Part shown: positions 13,180-23,025 of the stretch, one piece after another
Position numbering within the stretch: position 1 is the first letter of the stretch
How the letters are laid out: each line of letters begins with the position of its first letter
Assembly (NCBI GenBank): GCA_021375695.1
Contig: JAEPKX010000004.1
Coordinates: forward strand, 1 to 64,000
Origin: Candidatus Igneacidithiobacillus taupoensis
Lineage (GTDB): Bacteria > Pseudomonadota > Gammaproteobacteria > Acidithiobacillales > Acidithiobacillaceae
Reading direction: 5' to 3'
DNA: 64,000 nucleotides
Notes under the pieces: model-generated
What the model was told of the DNA's origin: nothing
The model's database searches: none
The model's input: only the letters and a program-made list of their open reading frames with translations
Translations under genes and position numbers: made by a program

Positions 13180-13533
13180 TCAAAAGGCCAAGATCTCCCG
13201 CTTTTGATTTTTGGGAAGGCTGCTGATGATGCTTTGAATCCTGGTCAACACCCCGGAACGATCATTGGTAAAACGAATGCCGATAGCGGCCGGATGACCG
13301 TCCCGGTTATCCGAGGGCATAACCCAGACGACCCGACCTTGCAGAGGTGTTCGTTGGCCCGTATCGGGCAAGGTAATCATCAACAGTACATCCGTACCCA
13401 TCGGCAAAGGATTGGGGGTTTCCACCAGGATTCCTCCGCCCTTGATCTGAGGAAGGAAATACCGCTGTACGGATTCCGGATCCCGCAAGACCACCGATAA
13501 CGCCCTTGCACCCGCCCCAGCCATTCCAGACAT
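13180..13533 (-). CDS. pilZ: PilZ domain protein of the type IV pilus type
   Basis: A 117-residue single-domain PilZ protein. YFLPQIKGGGILVET matches the atypical PilZ proteins needed for type IV pilus assembly. The RxxxR and D/NxSxxG motifs for c-di-GMP binding are absent, so it probably does not bind the nucleotide. It follows holB by 4 bp in the tmk-holB-pilZ order common in gamma- and beta-proteobacteria. Confidence 0.88.
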   Translation of the reverse strand: MSGMAGAGARALSVVLRDPESVQRYFLPQIKGGGILVETPNPLPMGTDVLLMITLPDTGQRTPLQGRVVWVMPSDNRDGHPAAIGIRFTNDRSGVLTRIQSIISSLPKNQKREILAF

Positions 13534-13537
13534 CTTT

Positions 13538-14488
13538 CTACTCCCGTGTAAACCAAGCCCAGAGCAGGCTCTCCAATCGCATCAATCCCTGAAGATTCTG
13601 GCGCAAATCCTGCGTAAGTGCCAACCAGGCAGCATACTCCTGCCATAATATCTCCAGGGACCGGGATTGCGCTTTCCGTTGTAGCATGGGCTTGGGGTTT
13701 TTATTGTTGATCCCAAGAGCAATACGAAAAATCTCCCGGTACAACGAAAGAAAGAGTAATCGCAACAGCCCAATGCGTTCTTCCTCTTTTCCCCAATCCT
13801 GCAGCAATTGCCAAATTTTTTGTGAGGGAAGATCCTCCGTCAGGAGCATTTCTCGACAAGATTGCAACTCCTGCCAAGTACCCGAGTGAACTGCGGCCAA
13901 GGCTGCATCGATCCGATCCCCAAAGCCTTCCAGCAGCGCGGGAACGTCCTCAGGCAGCACCCCATGGGCCTGCAAATAGTCCCGTACAACCTGTTCTTGC
14001 AGAGGGGAATTGGGTAGACGCATGCAGCGAGAACGAATGGTTGGCAAAAGGCGACTGGGGATAGCCGACAACAAGAGAATTCGAGAATGCTCAGGAGGTT
14101 CTTCCAGAATCTTGAGCAGGGCATTGGCGGCTGCTACGGACATCTGTTCTGCAGCAACAATCCGAACAACGCGCACCGTGCTCATCTGGGGGGCCAGAGA
14201 CAAAAAATCCACTGCCTCACGAATTCTTTCAATCCCCAGGGTTTTACCCAAGGCTACCAAATCAAAATAATCAGGATGGTAGCCGGCTTGCAAACAGCGA
14301 CAGGAAGGACAATGGCCGCAGTAAAGATCGACCTGTTCCTGACAAAGCCAGACTGCCACCAAGGCTTCACTCCAGGCCGCCATCAATCCACCGCTGCTGC
14401 CTTCCAGCAATATCGACTGGGGCAAGTACCGCGCCTGTGGCGACAGCCACGCCGGAGAAGGAATGGACGCCAGGGCTTCTTTATCCAT
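13538..14488 (-). CDS. holB: DNA polymerase III delta' subunit
   Basis: Clamp-loader subunit of the replicase. The 316-residue AAA+ protein has the zinc module CGHCPSC followed by the fourth Cys in RCLQAG, and the SALE-like segment around ILEEPPEHSRILLLS. Its P-loop is degenerate (LEGSSGGLMAAW lacks the GKT), as expected because delta' does not bind ATP. It sits 6 bp after tmk and 4 bp before pilZ. Confidence 0.93.
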   Translation of the reverse strand: MDKEALASIPSPAWLSPQARYLPQSILLEGSSGGLMAAWSEALVAVWLCQEQVDLYCGHCPSCRCLQAGYHPDYFDLVALGKTLGIERIREAVDFLSLAPQMSTVRVVRIVAAEQMSVAAANALLKILEEPPEHSRILLLSAIPSRLLPTIRSRCMRLPNSPLQEQVVRDYLQAHGVLPEDVPALLEGFGDRIDAALAAVHSGTWQELQSCREMLLTEDLPSQKIWQLLQDWGKEEERIGLLRLLFLSLYREIFRIALGINNKNPKPMLQRKAQSRSLEILWQEYAAWLALTQDLRQNLQGLMRLESLLWAWFTRE

Positions 14489-14494
14489 GGAAAA

Positions 14495-15127
14495 TCAGGA
14501 AATCGATAATCGTTCGCAAAGAATCCCAACGGCAGTCTCCTGGACAGTCGCCAAGGGAAGGCTTGCATCAATACGAACTATACGATGGGGGGCACCCTTG
14601 GCTCTGGCGGCAAAGACTTCCCGTGCGCGCCGAAAAAAATCGAGATCCTCACGTTCCAGGCGATCGGGCTGACGGGCACGGATCCGTTCCACAGCCTGCT
14701 CCGGAGGCAGATCCAGCCAAAAAGTCAGATCGGGTTCCCGATCGATTCCTGCCCATTGGGACAGTTGCCGAATCCGTGCCAATGCCTCCTGGCGACCGCC
14801 TCCCTGGTAGGCATAACTAGAATCCTCAAAGCGATCGCATAACACCACCTTGCCAGCTGCCAGAGCTGGCAGGATGCGCCTGTGGAGATGATCCCGGCGG
14901 CCGGCATAGAGCAGTAACAGCTCTTCACTGGCATCCAGGCACAGGGAGGGATTTAGAAAAATTTGCCGAAGAGCTTCTCCCAGGGGGCCGCCACCCGGCT
15001 CCCGGGTCAGCTCCACCTCCAGGCCAGCAGCAAGGACGGCATCCGCCAGCGCCGGCAGGACACTACTTTTACCAGCACCTTCAATGCCTTCGAGGCTTAC
15101 AAACAAAGCAGATCGAGAAAGAGACAA
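14495..15127 (-). CDS. tmk: thymidylate kinase
   Basis: Phosphorylates dTMP to dTDP. The 210-residue protein has the P-loop LEGIEGAGKSSV, the TREPGG segment, the DRFEDSSYAYQGGGR motif and LDLPPEQA. The start shown is a TTG at 15127; a second TTG at 15106 is possible, and no strong Shine-Dalgarno distinguishes them. It lies 11 bp after mltG. Confidence 0.96.
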   Translation of the reverse strand: MSLSRSALFVSLEGIEGAGKSSVLPALADAVLAAGLEVELTREPGGGPLGEALRQIFLNPSLCLDASEELLLLYAGRRDHLHRRILPALAAGKVVLCDRFEDSSYAYQGGGRQEALARIRQLSQWAGIDREPDLTFWLDLPPEQAVERIRARQPDRLEREDLDFFRRAREVFAARAKGAPHRIVRIDASLPLATVQETAVGILCERLSIS

Positions 15128-15138
15128 AGTGACACACC

Positions 15139-16134
15139 CTATTGTAAATACTGGTTGATTTGCTGCTGATGCTGCGCATACTGCCGAGAATAATGATATT
15201 CCTCGCCTTTGGCGATAAAAAACAAATCCTGGCTTTTGGCCGGATGTAGAACCGCCTGTAAGGCTTGCAGGGATGGCATGGCAATGGGGGTAGGCGGCAG
15301 GCCCCGATGCAAGTAGGTGTTATAGGGACTTCGCACTTGTAGATCTTTGGGCTTAAGTGGGGGATGGTAGCCCTTCCCCAGGGCATAGATCACGGTTGGA
15401 TCCGACTGGAGAGGCATACCCAATCGGAGTCGATTCACAAACACTGCAGCAATTTTTTGCTGCTGCTGCAAAGGGGCCCCCTCTTTTTGCACAATGGAAG
15501 CCAAAATCAAGGCTTGGTAGGGCGTCCGTAAGGGAAGACCCGCAGCACGGTGTCGCCACAGTTCCTGCAACTGGATGTTCATAGTCGCCATGGCGCGCTG
15601 AAGCACCAGCAAGGCCGGTTCACCAGGAACATACGCATAACTCTGGGGTAAGAGCCAGCCCTCCGCATTGGCATAAGAGGCAGCAGGTTGCCCCAATGCA
15701 CGGGCAAGTTGTCCCGGTGCTGGAAAATTCCGGGTATCCAGGTAGGGAGCCCGCTCGACCCGTTGGACGATTTGTGCAATGGTAACGCCAGGAACAATGG
15801 TAAGATATAAGGGTTCCGAATGACCGGCCTCCAGCACCCGAAAAATCTCCCGAAGACTGATCTGCCCTTGAAAGCGGTACAAACCCGCTTGTAAAACCGG
15901 CCTACCCTCCAGTACCCAAAGCAGTCGAAAGCACAGGGGGGAAGGAATCAGGTGTTGCCTGGCGAGGGCCTGGGCCACTCCATTGACACCACTGCCCCAA
16001 TAGATCGGCACCTGGACACCTGTGGCTGGCAATGAAAAGCGATGATAGAGCAAAGCCATCAGCGCTGCCGTCGCCAGCAGGGCGCCCAGCAGGAAAAGAA
16101 AAAAAAGCCGCCGGATCCATGAAAAGGTTCTCAC
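15139..16134 (-). CDS. mltG: endolytic murein transglycosylase MltG (YceG family)
   Basis: Cleaves nascent peptidoglycan glycan strands at the inner membrane, setting strand length. The 331-residue protein has an N-terminal membrane helix (about residues 9-30) and the YceG domain with the catalytic Glu in SIVQKEG, followed by FVNRLRLGMPLQSDPTVIYALG. The start is GTG, whose bases overlap the pabC stop (GTGA). The pabC-mltG-tmk-holB order is standard. Confidence 0.95.
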   Translation of the reverse strand: MRTFSWIRRLFFLFLLGALLATAALMALLYHRFSLPATGVQVPIYWGSGVNGVAQALARQHLIPSPLCFRLLWVLEGRPVLQAGLYRFQGQISLREIFRVLEAGHSEPLYLTIVPGVTIAQIVQRVERAPYLDTRNFPAPGQLARALGQPAASYANAEGWLLPQSYAYVPGEPALLVLQRAMATMNIQLQELWRHRAAGLPLRTPYQALILASIVQKEGAPLQQQQKIAAVFVNRLRLGMPLQSDPTVIYALGKGYHPPLKPKDLQVRSPYNTYLHRGLPPTPIAMPSLQALQAVLHPAKSQDLFFIAKGEEYHYSRQYAQHQQQINQYLQ

Positions 16135-17000
16135 TGGGGCCCTAAACCCAGTTGTTCATGCCAGGCGGCCAAAGATTGGGCAAGAGGCCCCTGGGCACCC
16201 GGAAGCACCCGACCTTGCCAATTGGCCACCGGCCAAGCACCAATCAGACTATTGCAAAATAATATTTCATGGGCGTCCCGTAGGATTGCCGGTCGAGTAC
16301 GAACAAACTTCACTGTGAACCCCCATTGCGGCAGCTGCCGGCAGATGGCATCCCGCTGGATACCGCTAATGCCGCCATCTTCCAGATCGGGCGTATACAC
16401 CACCGCTCCTTGGCGCCAAAGAAGATTGCTTTGGATCCCCTCCCGTAAAAATCCCTGCAAATCCAGGAGCACTGCTTCTTGCCAGGTCGCGGGTAATGCC
16501 CGACGCGCCATAATCTGATTCAGACGATTCAATGACTTGACCGTGAGATAGGGGGCACCGGTTTGGAGTGGCACGGTCGATAGACCGGCGGTAATTCCAA
16601 TATTCCAGTAATCAGGATCTCGCTTTGGCCACTCCTGCACCAACCAGAGCAGGCGGGCAGGACTTTGGGCAGGAGTCCCATAGCCCTGTCCTTGCTCCCG
16701 CTGCACCAAAATTTTCAATACCAGGCGCCTGGCAGCTTGCTTAGGGATGCAACGACGAAAAGACTCCCATTGCTTTTGGATTTCCGCCTCATCCTCCAGT
16801 TGGATTCCCAACAGCGCAGCGCCCTGCCGGAGTCGCAACAAATGGCTTTCCCAAAAGAGCGGCTCCTCATCAATGAGAGCAACAGTTTCAAACAGTCCGT
16901 CACCATACTGCAGACCGCGACTGCAATAGAAATCAACCAGAGCGCAAGAATCCCAACCATACCAAGCCAGTAGCTTGGTCAAGCCGCCAACCTCAGGCAA
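16131..17000 (-). CDS. pabC: aminodeoxychorismate lyase (class IV aminotransferase family)
   Basis: PLP enzyme that releases p-aminobenzoate from 4-amino-4-deoxychorismate for folate synthesis. The protein (289 residues from the TTG at 17000) has [12 protein letters not shown] near the N-terminus and the PLP-lysine segment [12 protein letters not shown] second TTG at 16982 has GAGG upstream and may be the real start. It overlaps fabF by 8 nt and mltG by 4 nt. A branched-chain aminotransferase role is less likely given the cluster. Confidence 0.9.
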   Translation of the reverse strand: MPEVGGLTKLLAWYGWDSCALVDFYCSRGLQYGDGLFETVALIDEEPLFWESHLLRLRQGAALLGIQLEDEAEIQKQWESFRRCIPKQAARRLVLKILVQREQGQGYGTPAQSPARLLWLVQEWPKRDPDYWNIGITAGLSTVPLQTGAPYLTVKSLNRLNQIMARRALPATWQEAVLLDLQGFLREGIQSNLLWRQGAVVYTPDLEDGGISGIQRDAICRQLPQWGFTVKFVRTRPAILRDAHEILFCNSLIGAWPVANWQGRVLPGAQGPLAQSLAAWHEQLGLGPQ

Positions 17001-18234
17001 CGTCCTTGCGAAAAATCAAGGTACTATTGGTACCACCAAAACCAAAAGAATTGCTCAAAGCCACCTTGATGGGTGCTGATCTAGCAACATGAGGAACATA
17101 ATCCAGATCACAACCCTCGCCAGGGGTGTCCAGATTGATGGTTGGTGGCATGATCCCATGGTGGAGTGCAAGGATCGTGAAGACGGCCTCGATACCTCCC
17201 GCCGCGCCCAGGAGGTGCCCCGTCATGGACTTGGTGGAGCTCATGGCCAGTTGGTATGCATGGGCACCGAAGACACTTTTCACCGCCTCCGTCTCCGCAA
17301 GATCTCCCTGGATGGTGGAGGTTCCATGGGCATTGATGTAATCCACCGCCTCCGCAGGTAGTCCGGCATTGCGCAATGCTGCCCGCATGCACCGGGCGGC
17401 GCCCTCGCCGCCACTGGCTGGTTGGGTCATATGATAGGCATCGGCACTCATGCCATAGCCAGCCAGTTCGGCATAGATCCGCGCCCCGCGCCGCAGGGCA
17501 AATTCCCGCTCTTCCAGGACCAGGATTCCGGCTCCTTCCGCCAGAACAAAGCCATCACGATCCCGATCCCAAGGCCGACTTGCCTTCTCCGGCTCGTTAT
17601 TGCGGGTGGAAAGGGCCCTGGCAGCGGAAAAACCACCCAAACCCAGCGGAGAAACGGCAGCCTCGGCCCCACCGGCGATCATGACATCAGCATCTCCATA
17701 TTCAATGAGCCTGGCAGCATCGCCAATGGAATGGGTAGCCGTCGAGCAGGCCGTAGCCATGGCTATATTGGGACCCTTGGCTCCATACATTATGGAGACA
17801 TGCCCGGAAACCATATTGACAATACAGCGAGGGATGAAGAATGGAGAAATTTTCCGGGGTCCGCCTTCGAGTAAAACCGAATGTTCTGATTCGATCCCAG
17901 GCAAACCACCGATTCCACTGCCAATGGAAACTCCTACCCGCCCGGCAATTTCCGGGGTAATTTTCAAACCGGAATCTTCTATGGCTTCCATACTGGCAGC
18001 CAAGCCATAATGAATGAAAAGCTCCATTTTTCGAGCTTCTTTGCTGGAGAAATATTGGCCTGCATCAAAGTCCTTTACTTCACCAGCAATCTGGGAGGCA
18101 TAGGGCTCAGGATCGATCCGGGTTACCCGGCGGATGCCACTTTTCCCCTGAACAATACTTTGCCAGGCGGCAGCAACACCAATCCCCACGGGAGACACGA
18201 TTCCCAGACCAGTTACCACGACCCTTCTTTTCAA
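16993..18234 (-). CDS. fabF: 3-oxoacyl-ACP synthase II
   Basis: Elongating condensing enzyme of type II fatty-acid synthesis. The 413-residue thiolase-fold protein has the nucleophile Cys in ATACSTATH, the catalytic His in NAHGTST, the second His region after [13 protein letters not shown] and the closing glycine-rich NSFGFGGTN. It follows acpP by 33 bp. All residues expected for an active KAS II are visible. Confidence 0.97.
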   Translation of the reverse strand: MKRRVVVTGLGIVSPVGIGVAAAWQSIVQGKSGIRRVTRIDPEPYASQIAGEVKDFDAGQYFSSKEARKMELFIHYGLAASMEAIEDSGLKITPEIAGRVGVSIGSGIGGLPGIESEHSVLLEGGPRKISPFFIPRCIVNMVSGHVSIMYGAKGPNIAMATACSTATHSIGDAARLIEYGDADVMIAGGAEAAVSPLGLGGFSAARALSTRNNEPEKASRPWDRDRDGFVLAEGAGILVLEEREFALRRGARIYAELAGYGMSADAYHMTQPASGGEGAARCMRAALRNAGLPAEAVDYINAHGTSTIQGDLAETEAVKSVFGAHAYQLAMSSTKSMTGHLLGAAGGIEAVFTILALHHGIMPPTINLDTPGEGCDLDYVPHVARSAPIKVALSNSFGFGGTNSTLIFRKDVA

Positions 18235-18267
18235 AAAGTTTATTCTCCGCTCGAAAATTGCTGGAAA

Positions 18268-18516
18268 CTACGCGTCTTGCTTGGGCAAATGGGCCGAGAC
18301 ATAGTCAATGGCCTGCTGAACCGTTGAAATCTTCTCTGCTTCTTCATCGGGAATCTCGCAGTCAAATTCTTCTTCGAGGGCCATGACCAGTTCTACCTGA
18401 TCCAGGGAGTCTGCTCCCAGATCATCGGCAAAAGAGGCTTCGTTGGTTACCTCATCTTCATTGACGCCCAACTGTTCTACGACCACTTTCTTCACGCGTG
18501 CTGCAATATCATCCAT
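18268..18516 (-). CDS. acpP: acyl carrier protein
   Basis: Carries growing acyl chains on a phosphopantetheine arm. The 82-residue acidic protein has the modified Ser in [11 protein letters not shown], followed by the acidic helix [22 protein letters not shown] Shine-Dalgarno precedes the ATG. The 84 bp gap upstream is the widest in the fab cluster and could hold its own promoter, as often seen for this highly expressed gene, though I found no clean -35/-10 pair. Confidence 0.98.
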   Translation of the reverse strand: MDDIAARVKKVVVEQLGVNEDEVTNEASFADDLGADSLDQVELVMALEEEFDCEIPDEEAEKISTVQQAIDYVSAHLPKQDA

Positions 18517-18600
18517 GGGAGAAGCTCCTCGTATTGGTGAAAATTATTTCCGCGGCATTGGACCACAGCTGCCGGAGTCCTGTAAAGATAACAAAGGTTC

Positions 18601-19341
18601 TTAGCCCATCCACATACCACCGTTTACTTGCAGGGTCTCCCCCGTAATATAGCCCGACTCTGGGGAAGCAAGAAATGCCACTGCGGCGGCAACATCGTTG
18701 GGGGTACCCAAACGGGCTGCGGGGATCTGTTGGAGGAGCAGTTGGCGCTGTGCATCTGGCAAGGCTGCCGTCATATCGGTAGCAATAAAACCAGGCGCCA
18801 CACAATTTACCGTGATCCCTCGGGCTGCCACTTCGCGCGCCAACGAGCGGGTAAAACCCATGACCCCGGCCTTGGCTGCTGCATAGTTGCTTTGCCCGGC
18901 ATTACCCATCATGCCCACAATGGAAGTAATCTGGATGATGCGGGCATCTCGCTCTTTGAGCATATCGCGCAGACAAAGTCGGGTTAAACGATACACAGAA
19001 CGGAGATTGGTCTGCAGCACCTCATCCCAATCCTGATCCTTCATTCGTATCAAGAGTTGATCCCGGGTGATACCCGCATTGTTGACGAGAATACCCGGAG
19101 CGCCCAGGTCTTTCTTGATTTGCGCCAACACCGCCTCCATGGCAGTATCGTCCCGAACATCCAATACATAGCCTTGGCCCCTGCCCGCCAAGCGCGCCGT
19201 GATGGCCTGGGCGCCACTGCTACTGGTAGCCGTTGCTGCCACCGTAGCTCCCATACCCGCCAATCGGTCGACAATGGCAGCACCAATGCCGCGACTACCC
19301 CCAGTGACCAAGGCCACGCGCCCAGCTAGTATTTGTTCCAT
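18601..19341 (-). CDS. fabG: 3-oxoacyl-ACP reductase
   Basis: NADPH-dependent ketoreductase of fatty-acid synthesis. The 246-residue classical SDR has TGGSRGIG at residues 14-21, NNAG, the Ser in TSIVG, the YAAAKAG catalytic Tyr-Lys and the closing GGMWMG. Its ATG shares one base with the fabD stop (TGATG), implying coupled translation. Confidence 0.97.
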   Translation of the reverse strand: MEQILAGRVALVTGGSRGIGAAIVDRLAGMGATVAATATSSSGAQAITARLAGRGQGYVLDVRDDTAMEAVLAQIKKDLGAPGILVNNAGITRDQLLIRMKDQDWDEVLQTNLRSVYRLTRLCLRDMLKERDARIIQITSIVGMMGNAGQSNYAAAKAGVMGFTRSLAREVAARGITVNCVAPGFIATDMTAALPDAQRQLLLQQIPAARLGTPNDVAAAVAFLASPESGYITGETLQVNGGMWMG

Positions 19342-20276
19342 CAGACTGCCTCCAGGGTAGCCAGCAGACTCTTGTCATCCTCCACATACAACATGGTCAA
19401 GGTCGGCTCGATCCTTTTACCAAGACCCGAAAGCACCCGTCCAGGACCCATTTCCACAAAGGTCGTGGCCCCTTGCCGAGCCAGATGGCGAATGGTTTCC
19501 GTCCAGCGGACAGGGGAAGCAATTTGCTCTTGCAAAACCTGGCGAATTTCGTCTGGTTGCGAGTGACTTTGAACATCAACATTGTGGATGACAGGGGCCT
19601 TGGGCGGCTGGAAAGGGACCGCTGCCAGGTCCTTGGCAAAAAGCTCTGCTGCCTCCTGGAGCAAACTACAGTGGCTTGGCACACTAACGGGCAACAGCAC
19701 CACCCGCTTGGCGCCGGCATCCTTGGCCGCCGCACTGAAACGCTCCACGGCAGTGCGCGCTCCCGCCACCACGATTTGCCCTGGTGCATTGAAGTTGGCT
19801 GGCTCGAGCACCTGCCCCTGGGCCTCCCGCTGACACAGGACCCGCAATTCGTCCTCACCCAAACCCAGGACAGCCGCCATGGCCCCCTCCCCCAGGGGCA
19901 CGGCTGACTGCATGAGCTCGGCACGCCGCTGTACCAAACGCAATGCGTCGGCAAAGGAAAGGCTTCCGGCCGCAACCAAGGCGGTATACTCCCCCAAGGA
20001 ATGTCCAGCGAGGAAATCAGGCATGCAGCCACCCTCCTCTTCCCAAACCCGAAAGACCCCAAATCCTGCAGTGAGCATTACTGGTTGGGTCCAACGGGTC
20101 TGGTTGAGTTCCTCCAAAGGGCCTTCCTGGGTCAATTGCCACAGATCTCGGTGCAACAGGTCGGAAGCTTCGGCAAAGACTTCCCGTAGTACGGGATGAC
20201 TTGCACCCAGTTCACCCAACATCCCCAAAGATTGTGATCCCTGGCCCGGAAAAACAAAGGCAATGGAACCCTGCAC
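19341..20276 (-). CDS. fabD: malonyl-CoA:ACP transacylase
   Basis: Loads malonyl groups onto acyl carrier protein. The 311-residue protein has PGQGSQ at the N-terminus, the catalytic Ser in GHSLGE and a conserved His in VPSHCSL. I place the start at a GTG (20276) because AAGGAG lies seven bases upstream and the family N-terminus follows at once; an open frame extends much further upstream into fabH but has no family match. It follows fabH by 29 bp. Confidence 0.96.
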   Translation of the reverse strand: MQGSIAFVFPGQGSQSLGMLGELGASHPVLREVFAEASDLLHRDLWQLTQEGPLEELNQTRWTQPVMLTAGFGVFRVWEEEGGCMPDFLAGHSLGEYTALVAAGSLSFADALRLVQRRAELMQSAVPLGEGAMAAVLGLGEDELRVLCQREAQGQVLEPANFNAPGQIVVAGARTAVERFSAAAKDAGAKRVVLLPVSVPSHCSLLQEAAELFAKDLAAVPFQPPKAPVIHNVDVQSHSQPDEIRQVLQEQIASPVRWTETIRHLARQGATTFVEMGPGRVLSGLGKRIEPTLTMLYVEDDKSLLATLEAV

Positions 20277-20305
20277 TGCGCACTCCTTATGGAATATTTT
20301 ACAAC

Positions 20306-21253
20306 CTACTCTTCTGTCCAGCGCAACAAGGCCGAACCCCAGGTAAATCCGCCGCCAAATGCCTCCAACAACAATGTCTGGCCCCGTTGAAAGGAGCCGA
20401 GTCGAGCTGCATGATCCAATGCCAGCGGCACTGAGGCTGCAGAAACGTTGCCATGATCGGCGACGGTTGTCACCACGCGCTCCATGGGCATCCCCAACTT
20501 CTCCGCCGTGGCCTGAATAATGCGAATGTTTGCCTGGTGCGGGACCAACCAATCCAGGTCGCGGGCCGTCATGTGATTGGCAGCCAGGGTTTCCTGCACG
20601 ATCTCCCCAAGGGTTCTCACTGCCATCCGGAAAACTGGATTGCCTTGCATCTGCAGATGCCCTTGACCCACTGGCACCTGCAAGAGATCGGCAAAGCTGC
20701 CATCGGCATGCAAATGGGTAGATAAAATTCCTGCTTCCTGATCGGCGCGCAGGACTACTGCACCCGCACCATCCCCAAACAAAATGCAAGTACTCCGATC
20801 CGTCCAATCAATGATCCGGGACATGGTCTCCACACCAATGACCAGGGCCGTACGGGCGGCTCGACTACGGATAAAATGATCAGCCGTCGCCAAGGCATAG
20901 ATGAATCCAGTGCAAACCGCCTGTACATCAAAGGCAGCGGCACCCCGGTTACCCAACCGGGCTTGTACCAGACAAGCTGTACTGGGAAAGATTTGATCGG
21001 GGGTCGTAGTGGCAACGACGATCAAGTCCAGGGCAGAAGCTGGCACCGCCGCCATGGCCAGGGCCTCCCGGGCAGCGCGGTAGGCCATATCTACACTGCC
21101 TTGCCCCGCCGCTGCCAGATGCCGACGGTGGATCCCCGTGCGCGCGACGATCCACTCATCACTGGTATCGACCATCCGACTGAGCTCTTGATTGTCCAGG
21201 ATTCTCTCGGGCAAATAGGATCCCGTACCCAACAAACGGCTATGGAGGGACAT
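20306..21253 (-). CDS. fabH: 3-oxoacyl-ACP synthase III
   Basis: Starts fatty-acid synthesis by condensing acetyl-CoA with malonyl-ACP. The 315-residue protein has the catalytic triad of the family: Cys in QAVCTGF, His in VPHQANIRI and Asn in DHGNVSAAS. The GxGSYLPE N-terminus is standard. Its ATG shares one base with the plsX stop. Confidence 0.97.
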   Translation of the reverse strand: MSLHSRLLGTGSYLPERILDNQELSRMVDTSDEWIVARTGIHRRHLAAAGQGSVDMAYRAAREALAMAAVPASALDLIVVATTTPDQIFPSTACLVQARLGNRGAAAFDVQAVCTGFIYALATADHFIRSRAARTALVIGVETMSRIIDWTDRSTCILFGDGAGAVVLRADQEAGILSTHLHADGSFADLLQVPVGQGHLQMQGNPVFRMAVRTLGEIVQETLAANHMTARDLDWLVPHQANIRIIQATAEKLGMPMERVVTTVADHGNVSAASVPLALDHAARLGSFQRGQTLLLEAFGGGFTWGSALLRWTEE

Positions 21254-22278
21254 CAGGCGGTCGAGGGAATGGCTTGGGCGAGATCGTCCTGGACCACCTT
21301 GGCAATTTCCAGGGTGAGTCGGTGACTGGCTTCGGCAATGGCCGCTTCTACCGCCCGGGCGAAAGCAAAACGATCCGCATTCCCGTGACTTTTGATGATG
21401 ATACCATTGAGCCCCAGCAAGGTGGCACCATTGTATTGTCGAGAATCCAGACGACGACGAAGTTTTTGCAGGATCGGTCGGTTGACCACATAAGCAAAGC
21501 GACCGTAGAGGCTTCCCGTATAGCTTGCCCGCAGCTCTTGTCGAATCATTGCCGCCAGACCCTCGGAGGTCTTGAGAAAGACATTGCCCACAAAGCCATC
21601 ACAAACCAGGACATCGCAAATTCCTTGATAAACTTGTGACCCTTCCACATTCCCCACAAAATGGAGATGACTCTGGCGCAGTAGATTTCCTGCCGCCTTG
21701 ACTACTTCGTTACCCTTGATCTCTTCAGAACCAATATTGAGCAGACCGACCCGGGGACGCTCTACCCCTGCCACTTGCCGGAACAGGATGGACCCCATGA
21801 CCGCAAATTGCAGCAAATGCTCAGGATGGCAATCGACATTGGCGCCCAGATCCAGGACCAGCACCCGACCCTGCAAGGTGGGCAAAAAAGCGGCTATGGC
21901 CGGGCGATCGATCCCGGGTATGGTACGCAACAATACCTTGCCCAAGGCCATCAAGGCACCCGTATTGCCAGCGCTGACCACTGCATCCACGACCCCATCG
22001 CGCAATAACCCAATGGCCCGATGCATGGAGGAGTCACGCTTGTTGCGCAGGGCTTGGGAGGGAGTTTCGTCCATACCTACCACCTGGCTTGCGTGGTGGA
22101 CCTGGATTTGGGAAGACTTGTGTAGCCGTTTTCGCGTCAGTTCGCGGCGAAGCACAGACTCGTCCCCCAACAGGTGAAATTGCACCGTGGGATGGGAACG
22201 GAGCAAATCGGACAAGGCCCAGAGAACCGTTCGTGGGCCAGAGTCGCCACTCATGGCATCAATTGCGATCTGCGGCAA
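21253..22278 (-). CDS. plsX: phosphate acyltransferase PlsX
   Basis: Makes acyl-phosphate from acyl-ACP for the PlsX/PlsY route of phospholipid synthesis. The family N-terminus ([12 protein letters not shown]) begins just after 22278, preceded by no ATG, so I place the start at the TTG at 22278 (341 residues). The Shine-Dalgarno there is weak and the exact start is uncertain. The frame stays open to 22356 but overlaps rpm[11 protein letters not shown] and [11 protein letters not shown] are family motifs. It lies 26 bp after rpmF. Confidence 0.94.
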   Translation of the reverse strand: MPQIAIDAMSGDSGPRTVLWALSDLLRSHPTVQFHLLGDESVLRRELTRKRLHKSSQIQVHHASQVVGMDETPSQALRNKRDSSMHRAIGLLRDGVVDAVVSAGNTGALMALGKVLLRTIPGIDRPAIAAFLPTLQGRVLVLDLGANVDCHPEHLLQFAVMGSILFRQVAGVERPRVGLLNIGSEEIKGNEVVKAAGNLLRQSHLHFVGNVEGSQVYQGICDVLVCDGFVGNVFLKTSEGLAAMIRQELRASYTGSLYGRFAYVVNRPILQKLRRRLDSRQYNGATLLGLNGIIIKSHGNADRFAFARAVEAAIAEASHRLTLEIAKVVQDDLAQAIPSTA

Positions 22279-22304
22279 AATGGCATTCCAGTCAGGAAAA
22301 CCAA

Positions 22305-22490
22305 TCAGGCTTGAGCTGCCTTGCGTACCATCTCCCGCCCTTTGTAGTACCCACATTCCGGGCAGACATGGTGGGGTAGCTTGCTTGCACCGCAGTGATC
22401 ACAGGTTGAAGTATTGGGAGCCACGAGAAAGTCGTGGGCGCGGCGCATATCCCGCTTGGATTTGGAAGTTTTACTCTGTGGAACTGCCAT
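22305..22490 (-). CDS. rpmF: 50S ribosomal protein L32
   Basis: A 61-residue large-subunit protein. It has the usual basic N-terminus ([17 protein letters not shown]) and keeps the zinc-binding Cys pairs CDHCG and CPECG; zinc-free paralogs used under zinc limitation lack them. It sits between yceD and plsX, the conserved arrangement that links ribosome and lipid synthesis. Confidence 0.98.
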   Translation of the reverse strand: MAVPQSKTSKSKRDMRRAHDFLVAPNTSTCDHCGASKLPHHVCPECGYYKGREMVRKAAQA

Positions 22491-22502
22491 ACTCTTTCTC
22501 CA

Positions 22503-22976
22503 TCAACAATGACTATCAGGGCCTACGGCCGGTACCTCCACCCCTGAAACCGGACAAATCCCATATTTCCATATATTGCAGCGCGCCAGCATGGGCAAAG
22601 CCAACAACACCTCTTCTTCTAACCAGTCCTGCACCGCAACCATGCCGGCATTGGCAAGCACGGGTTCCCGTTCCGGATCCACAGCCATGATGGCATCTTC
22701 CGAATCGCCAAGCCCTGCAGCTATGGAAATCTCAGAATCCCAGGGCAGGTCACCCAGACAGCGCTCACATCCCAGGATCGCCTGCACGTGGATGCTGCCA
22801 TCGGCCAACACCACGCTGCCTCTCCTGCGCAACACAATGTTCACCTGGATCTCATCGATCCGTCGTACCAGCCTCGGTAGACGTTCCCAGACTTGCCAGG
22901 GTACGGGACCTGCAAGTCGATCTCCTTGGGGAGAGACCCGCGAAATCAGTAAACTGGAAACCTTCGCAGCAAACAT
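22503..22976 (-). CDS. yceD: YceD family protein (DUF177), probable 23S rRNA accumulation protein
   Basis: A 157-residue DUF177 protein. The conserved core CERCLGDLPW lies in the middle, and the neighbour rpmF is 12 bp downstream, the typical pairing. In E. coli the homolog affects 23S rRNA accumulation; plant homologs do likewise. It is the first gene of the fab cluster as seen here. Confidence 0.9.
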   Translation of the reverse strand: MFAAKVSSLLISRVSPQGDRLAGPVPWQVWERLPRLVRRIDEIQVNIVLRRRGSVVLADGSIHVQAILGCERCLGDLPWDSEISIAAGLGDSEDAIMAVDPEREPVLANAGMVAVQDWLEEEVLLALPMLARCNIWKYGICPVSGVEVPAVGPDSHC

Positions 22977-23025
22977 GAGGGCGGCATGTTACCGTGAGCC
23001 AATACCTGAGTAAAGAGTAGCGCGA